Below are positions 48,611-58,778 of a DNA stretch of 64,000 nt, piece by piece. This DNA comes from Woeseia sp034521225 (GTDB lineage Bacteria > Pseudomonadota > Gammaproteobacteria > Steroidobacterales > Woeseiaceae): assembly GCA_034521225.1 (NCBI GenBank), contig JAXHMR010000018.1, forward strand, positions 1 to 64,000. The letters run 5' to 3'. Under the pieces are notes generated by a model, which made no database searches, was not told the DNA's origin, and worked only from the letters and a program-made list of their open reading frames with translations. The position numbers and the translations under genes were made by a program. Numbering within the stretch: position 1 is the first letter of the stretch; each line of letters starts with the position of its first letter.

Positions 48611-50050
48611 TCAGACCCGCTTGCCACGCCACGCGCCGCGGCGAAAGATAAGAACAGCGAGCACTGTCAACAGGGATTCGGAAATGACAATTGACCAGAA
48701 TACACCATCTGGTCCCAGCGCCATGCCGGTCGCAAGCCAGTATGCCAGTGGGATCTGGATCGTCCAGAAGCAGACGAAATTGAGAAATGACGGCGTCCGG
48801 GTGTCGCCCGCCCCGTTCAGGGCCTGAATAATGATCATGCCAACGGCGTACATCGGATAGCCGATACCCATGATGCGCAGGGCATTGGTGCCATAGCGCA
48901 AAACTTCCGGATCGTCAGACAGCAATCGCACAATATCCGGCGCAAATATCAGCGTCAGTATGCCGACCAGCGCCAGGAACGCGCCATTGAATCGTGCTGC
49001 CGCCCACACGGACCGCTCGGCCCGGTGTGGCTTGCGTGCACCGAGATTCTGGCCGACCAGTGTTGCCGCCGCATTGCCGAGTCCCCACGCCGGCAGTATC
49101 GCGAATTCCAGCATTCTCAGCGCGATCGTGTACGCGGCGACCGGTGCGCTGCCATAGATGGCGACAATACGCATGATGACGATCCAGCTGGCCGTGGCAA
49201 TCAGGAACTGGCCGATGCCCCCGATCGAAATGCGCAGCAGGCGCTTCATCAGCTTCGGTACCGGCTTGAGGTGGCGCAGTTCGAACTTTAGCCGCCCTTT
49301 ACCACCCAGCAGGTACCAGGCGAGATAGACGACACCCGAGCCCCTGCCGATCGTTGTCGCGACAGCGGCACCGGTCACGCCGGCCTCAGGAAATGGGCCG
49401 AGGCCGAATATCAGGCACGGATCGAGGATGATATTGAGCCCGTTGGCCAGTACCAGCGCGCGCAGCGCCACGGGCGCATCTCCGGCACCGCGCAAGGCGG
49501 CGTTCAGCAGGAACAGAAACAGAATGGTGACCGATCCGCCAAGCAGCACTGTCGTGTACTTGCCGCCTTCCTCGATGACGTCGTCGCTGGCCCCCATCAG
49601 CTGCAATAAATCGGCGGACCAGGTAACACCGAGCGTGCCGATCGCGATAGATACGGCAACGCCTATCCAGAAAGCCTGGCCGGTAACGCGGGCAGCATCG
49701 TTAATCTCCCCGGAACCTATGCGCCGCGCGACCATCGCCGTTACGCCCATGCCGAGACCTATAGCGATTGCGTACAGCACAGTGACGAGCGCTTCCGTAA
49801 TGCCGACGACGGCAACCGCATTGATGCCGAGACGCGAAACAAAGGCAATGTCGACGACCGCGAAAATCGCCTCCATGGACATTTCGAGCATCATCGGGAT
49901 GGCAAGCAGGCCCAGCGCACGGTTGATCGAGCCGCTCGTAAAGTCAGCCTGGTTGTCGCGCAGCGCATCGCGAATAAAGTCGCGCATGCGACGCCAAAGT
50001 GGCGGGATTGGCAAGTGGTTGTTGTAAGTCATTTCGACGATCCGGGTCAC
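48611..50050 (-). CDS. MATE-family efflux transporter
   Basis: 479 residues, about twelve helices in two similar halves. An N-terminal basic cytoplasmic region (RMRDFIRDALRDNQADFTSG) is followed by LGLLAIPMMLEMSMEAIFAV, MGVTAMVARRIGSGEINDAA, LFLLNAALRGAGDAPVALRA, and in the second half WGLGNAAATLVGQNLGARKP and IIQALNGAGDTRTPSFLNFV. It would export drugs or other organic compounds using a sodium or proton gradient. ATG at 50032 (7th codon) is an alternative start. Confidence 0.9.
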   Translation of the reverse strand: MTRIVEMTYNNHLPIPPLWRRMRDFIRDALRDNQADFTSGSINRALGLLAIPMMLEMSMEAIFAVVDIAFVSRLGINAVAVVGITEALVTVLYAIAIGLGMGVTAMVARRIGSGEINDAARVTGQAFWIGVAVSIAIGTLGVTWSADLLQLMGASDDVIEEGGKYTTVLLGGSVTILFLFLLNAALRGAGDAPVALRALVLANGLNIILDPCLIFGLGPFPEAGVTGAAVATTIGRGSGVVYLAWYLLGGKGRLKFELRHLKPVPKLMKRLLRISIGGIGQFLIATASWIVIMRIVAIYGSAPVAAYTIALRMLEFAILPAWGLGNAAATLVGQNLGARKPHRAERSVWAAARFNGAFLALVGILTLIFAPDIVRLLSDDPEVLRYGTNALRIMGIGYPMYAVGMIIIQALNGAGDTRTPSFLNFVCFWTIQIPLAYWLATGMALGPDGVFWSIVISESLLTVLAVLIFRRGAWRGKRV

Positions 50051-50277
50051 GCGCGTACCTGGCTGGGAGGCCGGGCTACCTTCGCCGGATACCCCGCCCG
50101 GGCGTGCGACATTCGGTCATTTTCGATTACACTGGCGGGAAGACAGGAGGAGTATGCCACGGGCAAGTTATTTTCCGCCCGGTCCACTGGATTTTTAATG
50201 CAAAGCGCAGGCGCAACGTTTTCAATTCGGTCCCGCGCACGCGCACCCGGTGATCGTCCGGAATGACGGAGGTACTG

Positions 50278-51183
50278 ATGGAAAGGATTGGCAGGCACCG
50301 GCGAATGCAGCCGATGATAGCAGCGCTTGCAGTAATGCTCGGCGCCTGCAGCGGTGGTGGCGAGGACGGAAACGGGGCAGCGGGGGATGCGGCACGCGAC
50401 AACGTGGATGCAATGAGCCGGGAGCACGCGGACGATACGGCAACGCCGAACGCCGCAGCGAGTATCGCACCAGGCCGGGAGGTCGTAACAGAAACGCTGC
50501 CGTATGCGGAAGTCGGCGAACAACTCGTCTATGGCTATTTCGTCTTTCCTGCCGACATGGTCGAGCCCTTGCCGGCCGTAATTGTTATTCACGAATGGTG
50601 GGGATTGAACGAAGGGGTACGCCAGATGGCGGACCGCATCGCGGGAGAGGGCTATATCGTACTTGCGGTCGACCTGTTTGGCGGTGACGTTGCCGAGACG
50701 CCCACTGAGGCGCGTGAGTTGATGCTGGAAGTAGTTGAAAACCCGGAGCCCGCGAACGAGAACCTCCGCCAGGCGTACGAGTTTGTGAATACGACGGCGG
50801 GTGCGCCCGCCGTGTCGAGCCTTGGTTGGTGCTTTGGCGGCGGCTGGTCGTTGAACATGGCATTGTTGTTCCCTGACGAACTGGATGCGGCAGTGATCTA
50901 CTACGGCCAGGTGACTGATGACGAAGAACGGCTGCAGCCGCTGGACGTGCCGTTACTGGGCATATTTGCCGAGGACGATCGCGGCATTCCGCTCGAGGGC
51001 GTGCAGGCGTTCGAGGCGGCACTTGAGAATCTCGACAAGGAGCACGAAATCCGGATTTTTCCCGGTGTCGGCCACGCGTTCGCCAATCCCACGGGCAGGA
51101 ACTACGATGAAACGGCAGCCACTGAAGCGTGGAACCTGACGATCGACTTCCTGCGCCGGCACCTGGTCATTAACGGAACCTGA
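50278..51183 (+). CDS. dienelactone hydrolase-family lipoprotein
   Basis: About 301 residues. The start at 50278 is chosen because CGGAGG (50267-50272) is correctly spaced. The signal peptide ends in the lipobox LAVMLGAC, then a low-complexity linker. The alpha/beta hydrolase carries the DLH triad: Cys in SSLGWCFGGGWSLN, Asp in IFAEDDRGIPL, His in FPGVGHAFANPTG, plus VIHEWWGLNEGV. It would cleave lactones or related esters in the envelope. The dienelactone substrate is not implied here. Confidence 0.87.
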   Translation: MERIGRHRRMQPMIAALAVMLGACSGGGEDGNGAAGDAARDNVDAMSREHADDTATPNAAASIAPGREVVTETLPYAEVGEQLVYGYFVFPADMVEPLPAVIVIHEWWGLNEGVRQMADRIAGEGYIVLAVDLFGGDVAETPTEARELMLEVVENPEPANENLRQAYEFVNTTAGAPAVSSLGWCFGGGWSLNMALLFPDELDAAVIYYGQVTDDEERLQPLDVPLLGIFAEDDRGIPLEGVQAFEAALENLDKEHEIRIFPGVGHAFANPTGRNYDETAATEAWNLTIDFLRRHLVINGT

Positions 51184-51201
51184 CTTCCGGTTCCTGCGAC
51201 G

Positions 51202-51765
51202 TTACTGGTCGCTGTCGGGTTCGCGACAGACCAGTAACAGGTCAAGCGAAGAAGCCGCATAAGTCATCGCTTGCCGTGACTCACTGACGCACAGCAGGGA
51301 TGCGTGCGCGGATAGCGCGCCGGGGACAGGAAGCTCTGAATCGCGACTGTCGGCATGGTGATCAGCGTGGTCGCCCGGTCCCGGCACATCCGGCGGTAAT
51401 TCGCAGAACGCATTGATCGCAACCGGTGCGAGCTGGTTCGCGGGAATCTCAAGCTTGAGTTGCGGCCCAGTGACTGCCGCGTGCCCGTCAAGTTCGGCGG
51501 CGTCCAGTGTAATTCGCGTGTCGGCAACATTGAGCGCAAACGACGCGGGTGACGTACCGCCGGCACATCGTGCTTCAAGCTGAAAACTGTACTGCAGGGT
51601 CGGCAGCTGGACGAAACTGCGGCCGGCCTGGCGCGGCGCCACCTCAACAACTGGTATGTCTGCCGTGAGCGAAAGGTGGTGCCCGTTAACCGACTCGGCG
51701 AGCGCGTTGCCGGGCCCAACGGCGGCAAGCAGTGCGGCGACAGTAATGAACAATTGGCGTTTCAT
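51202..51765 (-). CDS. hypothetical secreted protein
   Basis: 187 residues from the ATG at 51765 (MKRQLFITVAALLAAVGPGN), with a Sec signal peptide. The body is mostly beta-like (LQYSFQLEARCAGGTSPASF, LNVADTRITLDAAELDGHAA) and has a histidine/aspartate-rich stretch GPGDHADHHADSRDSE that could bind metal. Four or more cysteines suggest disulphides. No family recognised. It is convergent with the DLH gene. Confidence 0.6.
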   Translation of the reverse strand: MKRQLFITVAALLAAVGPGNALAESVNGHHLSLTADIPVVEVAPRQAGRSFVQLPTLQYSFQLEARCAGGTSPASFALNVADTRITLDAAELDGHAAVTGPQLKLEIPANQLAPVAINAFCELPPDVPGPGDHADHHADSRDSELPVPGALSAHASLLCVSESRQAMTYAASSLDLLLVCREPDSDQ

Positions 51766-51873
51766 GAGTCCAAGGCTACGATACAGGTACAAAATTACAA
51801 GCCCACACACGGCCGCGGGCGCTCCAGACCGTAGCCGGACATCTTTGCAGCAACAATCTGTTCGGCCCATGCC

Positions 51874-52146
51874 ATGAGATCCGCAGTCAATATCACTTAC
51901 CGCTTCGCAAAGCGCATTGTGATCGCCATCATCGGCAGCACGGTGTTGCTGGTCGGCGTTATTATGCTGGTGACGCCGGGACCCGCGTTCGTCGTCATTC
52001 CCCTTGGCCTCGGGATTCTGGCCGTCGAGTTTGCCTGGGCACGACGCTGGCTGCTCGCCATTCGCAGACGCGTCAGCGAGTCAACCGCCAATGGCCGTGC
52101 CAGGCTGGCGGAAGCGCGTCGCAACCGTACCAATCCTGTGGAATAG
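51874..52146 (+). CDS. PGPGW-family small membrane protein
   Basis: 90 residues, with two helices (about 12-32 and 38-55). It has the family core VTPGPAFVVIPLGLGILAVE and FAWARRWL followed by a basic tail. These proteins are uncharacterised. It is divergent from the secreted protein at 51765. Confidence 0.8.
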   Translation: MRSAVNITYRFAKRIVIAIIGSTVLLVGVIMLVTPGPAFVVIPLGLGILAVEFAWARRWLLAIRRRVSESTANGRARLAEARRNRTNPVE

Positions 52147-52147
52147 A

Positions 52148-52237
52148 AATAAAAAAACAGAAAAAAGAAGGGAGCCAGAGACGCCGGCTATAGATAGCGC
52201 GACGGTTCGACCCGGTTCGGATCGGTCTCCGGCTCCC
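52148..52237 (-). terminator. rho-independent terminator-like hairpin after the small secreted protein gene
   Basis: Arms 52170-52182 (GGGAGCCAGAGAC) and 52225-52237 (GTCTCCGGCTCCC) pair at 12 of 13 positions. On the minus strand they are followed by a T-rich tail (52148-52169). Further GC hairpins (GCCGGGCC..GGCCCGC, GGCCGGCC..GGCCGGGCC) lie between 52260 and 52360, so the 3' region is strongly structured. Confidence 0.5.
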
Positions 52238-52395
52238 CAGTGAGCGGCATAAAGGGGGGAGAATGCCGCCGGGCCATCCTGGCCCGCTTCAGCTGGTCTT
52301 GCGACCAACTGTCAATCGGGGCTTGCACCGGCCGGCCAGGGGGGGAGAGGCCGGGCCACTGCGTTGCCGCCGAAATCTGTGGTTAACGGTACTGA

Positions 52396-52647
52396 TCAGT
52401 TGCTGCTGGCCATTACCGACGTACGACCTGTCAGACCGATGTCAAAGTCCACTTTGGCGGAAGCCTTGATCCGGCCCACAGCGTCCCGGGCTGCCTCGCG
52501 ATGCGCATCGTCAGCGCTCTGGCGCGCTTCAACGCGACTCTCGGCGCGTGTGTCGACGTGGTCATCGGCCAGCACCGATACCGACCACAGCGTAATGCCG
52601 AGGAGTATCAGTACCGTTGTCAAAAATGTTCCAAACCTGCTGTTCAT
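52396..52647 (-). CDS. small secreted protein, 83 residues
   Basis: The start at 52647 (MNSRFGTFLTTVLILLGITL) gives a signal peptide ending near SVLA. The mature part is short, charged and helical (DTRAESRVEARQSADDAHRE). No family recognised. It is divergent from the sigma-54 activator gene, so the operator sites in the gap may serve both. Confidence 0.55.
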   Translation of the reverse strand: MNSRFGTFLTTVLILLGITLWSVSVLADDHVDTRAESRVEARQSADDAHREAARDAVGRIKASAKVDFDIGLTGRTSVMASSN

Positions 52648-52786
52648 TGCTGCGTTCCTTGCGGTGTCCCGCAATGCAACGGCACTGCGCGGACTGTCCT
52701 GTGTGTGAGTTCACTTCAATCTATTGCACAAGCCGTGCCAACTCAGCATTTACTTTAAAATCATAAGCATATGAAAAATCGGGGGT

Positions 52787-52839
52787 TACGAAAAATCGTA
52801 AATTACGAAAACTCGTGATATTAACTACGAAATTCCGTA
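52787..52839 (+). promoter_or_regulatory. three palindromic activator sites in front of the sigma-54 regulator gene
   Basis: Three similar palindromes occur: TACGAAAAATCGTA (52787-52800), TACGAAAACTCGTG (52804-52817) and TACGAAATTCCGTA (52826-52839). They share TACGA-N4-TCGTA-like symmetry at spacings of 17 and 22 bases. The last ends 10 bases before the ATG at 52850. This layout suits autoregulation by the activator's own Fis-type DNA-binding domain, or control of the divergent gene. Confidence 0.55.
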
Positions 52840-52849
52840 TAAGAGCGCG

Positions 52850-54656
52850 ATGAGTGCGGCAATCAACTACCAGTGGCTGTTCCGGCGGGCACCGATTATG
52901 GCGACGTCAATCGGCGAGGACGGCTGTTACCTCGATGTCAACGACGTGTTCACCGGGCGGCTGGGCTACCGGCGCGAGGAATTTATCGGCGAACGGCCTG
53001 CCCGCTTCGTCACCAAAGACAGCGCGGAGCGCATCGACAAGGAGTTCCGCCCCGTCCTGCGGCGTACCGGCAAGCTTGAGAACAAGCCGGTCGCATTCGT
53101 TGCGAAAAACGGCGAAGTCATCAATTGCCTGACGAACTCGGTGCACGAGAATGACCCGGACGGCACCGCGGTCCGCACAATCTCGATGTATACCGAAGTC
53201 ACCGTGCAGGCGCGTGCCGATATGAAGTATCGGCAATTGTATCGATCGTACACCGGCGATGCTGCATACAGTCGATGCGTCCGGTTCCATTGTCACCGCG
53301 ACGGATCACTGGCTGAAGAAGATGGGCTACGCCCGCGACGAAGTGGTCGGCCGTTCGATCATGGATTTTTTTACTGAATCCGATCGGGCGCGATATGCCA
53401 GTGGCCGTTTGCAGGAACTGATCAGTGGCGGTGAATTCCAGAACGAAGCGCGCCAGATGGTCACGAAAGATGGCGTCGTCATGGATCTGGTCATGTCAGC
53501 TATATCCGAGCGTGACGAGTCAGGTTCGGTACGGCGCATGCTGGTTGCATCAAAGGACGTAACGGAACGCAACCGCGCCGAGCGGGAGTTACGGCAAACA
53601 CTCGCCGAAAATGCGCGTCTTCGAGAGGAAATAGAACGCGAACGGGACTACTTGCGCGAAGAAGTGAATGTCGCGATGAACTTCGGCCGCATTGTTGGCA
53701 AGAGCCCGGCCTTGAAGCACATGCTGGTCCAGGTCGAAGCGGTCGCCCAGACGCCTGCCAGCGTGCTGATCCTCGGTGAATCCGGCGTTGGCAAGGAGTT
53801 GGTCGCGCATGCGATCCATGCGAGAAGCCCGCGGCATGATGCACCGATGGTGAAGGTGAACTGCGCGTCGATACCGAAGGAATTGTTCGAAAGTGAGTTT
53901 TTCGGACATGTCAAAGGCGCATTTACCGGTGCGCATCGCGATCGCGTCGGACGCTTTCAGTTGGCTGACGGCGGCACGATATTCCTGGACGAGATCGGCG
54001 AGATACCGCTCGAGTTACAGGGCAAGCTACTTCGTATACTGCAGGAAAGTGAATTTGAACGCGTTGGTGATGACGTCACGCGGGCCGTTGACGTTCGTGT
54101 CATCGCGGCAACGAATCGCGATCTCCAGCGGCAGGTAGACGAAGGCGAGTTTCGCGAAGACCTGTACTACAGACTCAGCGTATTCCCCATTGAGGTCCCG
54201 CCCTTAAGACGCCGCAAGGAAGACGTCGTGCAGCTGGCGCAGCATTTCCTCGAACTGACCTGCCACGATTTCGGCCGGCAGCCAATGACGCTGAACAGGC
54301 GGCAGGTCGAAATGATCAGCCGCTACGACTGGCCGGGCAATGTTCGTGAACTGAAGAACGTCATTGAACGAGCCGTCATCCTGTCGCAGGGCAACGTGTT
54401 GCGACTCGACTTGTCGTTGCCTGAAATCGCGAATCCGCCGCCTGGCCAGGCACCGGCTGCTGCTGCACCAACGGATGATGATGAAGTGCTGACAGATGAC
54501 GAACTGCGAGACCTGCAGAAGCAGAATCTGCTGAAAGCATTACGCCAGTCCGGTTGGCGGGTGTCGGGAAAAGGCGGAGCAGCTGAATTACTCGGCGTCC
54601 GGCCAACGACGCTGGCGGACCGCATCCGGTCATTCGGCCTGAAGAAGCCGCGCTAG
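52850..54656 (+). CDS. PAS-domain sigma-54-dependent transcriptional activator (frameshifted as assembled)
   Basis: About 602 residues. Two PAS domains come first (about 10-120: ATSIGEDGCYLDVNDVFTGR; about 140-245: LHTVDASGSIVTATDHWLKK, MLVASKDVTERNRAERELRQ). A coiled linker follows, then the AAA+ core: GESGVGKELVAHAIH (Walker A), ESEFFGHVKGAFTGAHRDRV (the GAFTGA loop that touches sigma-54), GGTIFLDEIGEIPLELQGKL (Walker B) and YDWPGNVRELKNVIERAVIL. A C-terminal Fis-type HTH ends ELLGVRPTTLADRIRSFGLK. A frameshift lies near 53250. There is no receiver domain, so the PAS domains probably sense a ligand or redox state directly. Confidence 0.88.
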
Positions 54657-54680
54657 CAGCCTGTCGGACTCCTGGCCAGG

Positions 54681-54861
54681 ACTATTCATGAACGGCACAG
54701 AGGTCGGGGCGGAGGTGTGCCCCGGGGAGGGCTTTTCAGGGCTGTGCCGGACAGGACGTCCGGCGCAGAGCGGCACAGGGACGTCCATTCCACAGCGTCC
54801 CTGAAAAGCCTCCCCGGGGTGCGCCTCCGCTTACCACCAAAGCCAAACGTTCATGAATAAT
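54681..54861 (+). repeat. palindromic dispersed repeat family A, full copy
   Basis: 181 bases, in the same orientation as the 39808 copy. Ends are ACTATTCATGAACGGCAC and CGTTCATGAATAAT, with the inner CCCCGGGGAGGGCTTTTCAG arms and the GCCGGACAGGACGTCCGGC inner hairpin. It follows the sigma-54 activator gene. The rest of the gap to 55057 holds nothing recognisable. Confidence 0.8.
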
Positions 54862-55057
54862 CCGGACGTAGACTCTGCGCGGCAGTAGCCGGGCAAACTG
54901 CACGACCTTCCGCAGCGGCGCTCGACATATACCCGCGGATCCGGCAACAATACGAGCCGCAATAAACGCCACGGCACCAGGGTATTGCAGCGAATTATTT
55001 TTTGTCCGTTCGAAATCCGGCCGGGGTGCCCGGCTGCCGGACCAGGGGGGTGTCTGA

Positions 55058-56478
55058 GTGAATAGATTTGGCATGGTGCTATTGGCCGTGTTGTTCTCGT
55101 TGCCGCTGGCGGCCGACGATGAATTGCCGGCGGGCGTAAAAAGCGTCCTTGCCCATCGAAATATTCCGGCAGACAGTGTCAGCATCCACGTTCGCAATCT
55201 TGTCAGCGGTGAAAAGTTACTGGCATGGCGAGTGCACGAACCGCGAAATCCTGCGTCGGTCATGAAACTCGTTACGACGCTGGTTGCACTCGATGTCCTC
55301 GGTCCAGCATACGCGTGGAGAACCGAAGCCTATTTCCTCGGCGAACGAACCGGTTCGACGTTGCACGGTGACCTGTTACTGAAAGGTTACGGTGATCCGT
55401 TTCTTGTCACTGAGCGAATCTGGCAGTTCCAGAGACAGTTGCGCCAGGCAGGCATACGACGAATCACCGGCGACCTGGTAATTGACGACAGCTGGTTTGA
55501 AGTCGGCGATTACGATCCCGCGGCATTTGATCGTGAGCCGCTCCGCGCATACAACGTCGAGCCGAACGCCCTGATGTCCAATTTCAAGGTTGTTCGCTTC
55601 CTGTTCGAACCGGACGAGCATGCAATCAGGTGTCATGATTCGTCTCGGAGCCGCACCTTCAAAATGTCGCTATCGATAACCGGCTGTCCGTAACGACCGG
55701 GCCCTGCCGTGGCTACCGGCGCGGCAAGAGCTATATCCGCCGAGTGACAGTTTTGACCAGCTCACATTCAGTGGCCGTTTTCCGAGCGGCTGCCAGTCCT
55801 ACGCGATGGATCGATCGGTGCTGAGCCACAACGAATTTACTTACGGACTATTCCGGTCGCTTTGGCTGGAATCAGGCGGTGAACTTGAAGGCCATTTTCG
55901 GCGTGAGGTTGTGCCTGAGGGCCTGGAACCGGACATGGCGTTTAAGTCGCCGCCGCTGGCCGATGTCATCAGCAAGGTCAACAAGCACAGCAACAACGTC
56001 ATGGCGAGACAGTTGCTCGAGCAGCACCTGGCGGCCCAGCGCGAACGGACCGCCGGGAACGGAGAACGGCGGGAGGGCGATCGTGCGTGACTGGGTCGCC
56101 CGGCACAATTTCGATTTCCCGGAGTTGACGCTGGACAATGGTGCCGGGCTTTCGCGCAGCGCCAGCATCACGGCAAGTCACATGATTGATCTGCTGAGTT
56201 ACGCCTGGCGCAGTCCGTACATGCCGGAATATCTTTCGTCCATGTCACTTGCCGGGCTGGACGGAACGCTGTCGCGGCGTTTTCGTGACGAGTCCATGCA
56301 GGGCATGGCACATATGAAGACCGGGTCCCTTGATGATGTAAGTGCGATCGCCGGTTATCTGCAGGGTCGCTCCGGTGACCGCTACGCGATCGCGCTATTC
56401 GTCAATCATACGGACAGCCACCGCGGCACAGGCGAGGAAGTACAGGAGGCGCTGCTGCGCTGGGTGCGTGAGCATTGA
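55058..56478 (+). CDS. dacB: D-alanyl-D-alanine carboxypeptidase/endopeptidase PBP4 (several frameshifts as assembled)
   Basis: About 473 codons, the normal DacB length. A Sec signal (GMVLLAVLFSLPLAA) precedes the penicillin-binding fold. SxxK is in NPASVMKLVTTLVALDVLG, SxN in KVNKHSNNVMARQLLEQHL and KTG in GMAHMKTGSLDDVSAIAGYL. DNGAGLSRSASITASHMIDL and WRTEAYFLGERTG are typical of the family. It trims or cleaves peptidoglycan cross-links in the periplasm. Frame changes near 55640, 55738 and 56060 split it; the missing stretches read well in other frames (VAIDNRLSVTTGPCRGYRRG). The start is GTG 55058 or ATG 55073. Confidence 0.85.
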
Positions 56479-56605
56479 TTGACGTCGCCATTTGGCGACG
56501 CCGGCCGGCCGATACCGGGGACGGCACTGTAGTAAACTCCGGGCCGTTAAATGGGGCGCCGGCATCAGAAAGCCGCGCCAGCGGGAGCCACGGGAGGCTA
56601 CTACG

Positions 56606-57198
56606 ATGCGATTCTTGCTGCACATGCTGCTGCTGGCAGCGCTGCCGATGACGGCGATGGCCGAAACGGCCTATGTGACGGACCAGTTGATCCTGGGGCT
56701 GCACCGTGCCGCGGACACCAGCGACCGGGCATTCCGTACGCTGGAAAGCGGTCAGGAAATGGAAATCCTCACGCGCAACCGCAACTACGCACAGGTGCGG
56801 CTGCCGGACGGTACTGAGGGTTACGTAAAGGTCGCCTACCTGGTCACGGAGAAACCGGCAAAACTGATTGTCAGCGAGTCACAGGCCGAAAGCGAACGAT
56901 TGCAGCAGGAACTCGATAATTTGCGGGCGGCGTTTGCGGAGCCGGCTCAAACGATCGAACGACTCGAACAGCAGCTCGACGAGCAACAGGCAGAGATCAT
57001 CGAAGCGCAGGCACAAATCAGTGACCTGACCGAACAGAATGAGGATTTCGCGGCAAGGCAGAATCAGTACAAGTACAGCTTGCCGGTCAAATGGGTCGGC
57101 GGCGCCCTGGCGGTCGTATTGGCTGCCGGAATTCTGGCGGCCTCTGGTGGACAGATTATCGTAGCCGGAAGCGGCACGGCGGCATCCGGATTTACTGA
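56606..57198 (+). CDS. SH3-domain membrane protein (TIGR04211/YgiM-like), frameshifted near its end
   Basis: About 198 residues from the ATG at 56606 with GGGAGG upstream. Signal peptide (LLAALPMTAMA), SH3b domain (about 20-80: AYVTDQLILGLHRAADTSD, MEILTRNRNYAQVRLPDGTE), a coiled coil (about 95-155: SESERLQQELDNLRAAF; ERLEQQLDEQQAEIIEAQAQ) and one C-terminal membrane helix (VKWVGGALAVVLAAGILA). As read the frame slips near 57137. Adding one G gives the expected tail GLWWTDYRSRKRHGGIRIY with a stop at 57196-57198; the uncorrected frame runs on to 57289. The family is envelope-located with no firm role. Confidence 0.82.
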
Positions 57199-57231
57199 CA
57201 AGCGGTGCAGGGCGGTCAGGAATGCAGGCGA

Positions 57232-57549
57232 TCAGGGGGCTTGCGAATGGCGCAAGGGTGCAGGAAATACAGCATCGTCATCCCGGTAATGAGTTGATGC
57301 GAAGCACCGGATGCTTTCGACTTCCTTCATGATCAGCCTGGCCCGCCTGATGACCTGGTGTCCCGCAACCGTAATACTTTCGAGACTTTTGCCGCGCCGG
57401 GTGAAAAGCTGCATGCCGAGTTCTTCCTCGAGCAGTTTAAGTTGCTTACTGACCCCCGGTTGTGATGTGTATAAGCGCTCCGCGGCAGCGGTAATATTCA
57501 AGCCATTGTCGACGATAGCCAGCAGATACTTCAGTTGTTGTAATTTCAT
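57232..57549 (-). pseudogene. cysB: truncated CysB-like LysR-family regulator (N-terminal HTH only)
   Basis: From the ATG at 57549 (MKLQQLKYLLAIVDNGLNIT) the winged HTH is nearly identical to CysB/Cbl (AAAERLYTSQPGVSKQLKLL, GMQLFTRRGKSLESITVAGH). After SIRC the sequence jumps to a short scrap that still looks CysB-like (STHYRDDDAVFPAPLRHS) and stops. About 200 residues of the effector-binding domain are missing. The remnant abuts the SH3 gene end. A deletion or collapsed assembly is likely. CysB normally activates cysteine genes, fitting the divergent cysteine synthase. Confidence 0.75.
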
Positions 57550-57821
57550 CTCAGTTATCACGCTGAAGGTCACGGACTGGAAAATAGACCGGCGCCGGAG
57601 ACGAACGTTTCAGCCAATTTCGCCGGAATCTCCGCGATTTATGCCGTTCTTTAGACGAATATGTTATTAGTAGTGGAAATTAGTTGGTGTCACGCCACAA
57701 GCGGGTGAATGAGCGGTCGAACCGGCGCGCCCGGCTCGAGATGGAAGCGGGTGGCTACTACCCTGGCCGAACTATGCCGGCAGATAATCGCAGAACCAGA
57801 GTGAGAGTGAGGAATACATAA

Positions 57822-58778
57822 ATGATCAATTACACATTCTCACACTATCGGCGATACACCGGTCGTTCGTCTGCACCGGATTCCGCCGGCAAATGTCGAA
57901 ATCTTTGTGAAGATCGAATCTTTCAACCCGATGGCATCGGTCAAGGACCGGCTGGCATTCGCAATCATCAACGATGCGGAGCAGAGAGGCGTCCTGAAAC
58001 CGGGTCAAACCGTAGTCGAAGCAACGTCCGGAAACACAGGCATCGCGCTCGCCATGGTTTGCGCTGCAAAGGGCTATCCTTTCGTCGCAACAATGGCGGA
58101 GATCGTTCTCATTGAGCGGCGCAAAATCATGCGCGCCCTTGGTGCCAAGGTGATACTGACTCCAGCCGCCGAGCGTGGCAGCGGGATGGTCCGGAAAGCC
58201 GAGGAACTTGCAGAGAAACATGGCTGGTTTCTTGCGCGACAGTTCGAGAATCCTGCCAACCCCGATTACCACCGCAATACGACGGGCCCGGAAATTCTGC
58301 GGGACTTTGCCGGACGTCGGCTCGATTACTGGGTCACGGGCTATGGAACCGGCGGCACAATGACGGGCGCCGGCGAAATCATCAAAGCCGCGCGCAAGGA
58401 CGTCACCATCGTGGCGACGGAACCCGCCGGTGCAGCGTTGCTGGCCGGTAACGACTGGGCGCCGCACAAGATTCAGGGCTGGACCCCGGACTTCATACCG
58501 GATGTGCTGAATCGCGACGTATACGATGAGAGCTGGTGCCGGTAACCGATAGTGACGCTATTGATGTGGCACGCAGGCTTGCCGCGGAAGAGGGTATCTT
58601 CGTCGGCATCTCGGCCGGCGCGACACTGGCCGCCGGTCTCAAGGTGGCGGCAAACGCGCCTTCGGGATCCGTCCTGCTGGTCATGCTGCCCGATACCGGC
58701 GAGCGCTATCTCAGTACCCCGCTGTTTGAGGGAATCAACGAGGGATCCGACGACGAATGGCTCGCCGGGCTGCCGTAA
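57822..58778 (+). CDS. cysteine synthase, CysK/CysM family (two frameshifts as assembled)
   Basis: About 318 residues. It makes L-cysteine from O-acetylserine and sulphide with PLP. The N-terminus reads NYTFSH then IGDTPVVRLHRIPPANVEIF, with a frame change near 57843. The PLP lysine is in FNPMASVKDRLAFAI. EATSGNTGIALAMVCAAKGY is the substrate loop and VTGYGTGGTMTGAGEII the phosphate site. A second break near 58525 lies before VPVTDSDAIDVARRLAAEEG; it ends GINEGSDDEWLAGLP. It is divergent from the truncated cysB-like gene. The CysK-versus-CysM assignment is open. Confidence 0.87.

Noticed and set aside
54736..55263. Minus-strand frame opposite dacB start and repeat A
   Set aside because: Half of it is repeat A and the rest antisense to dacB; no domain.
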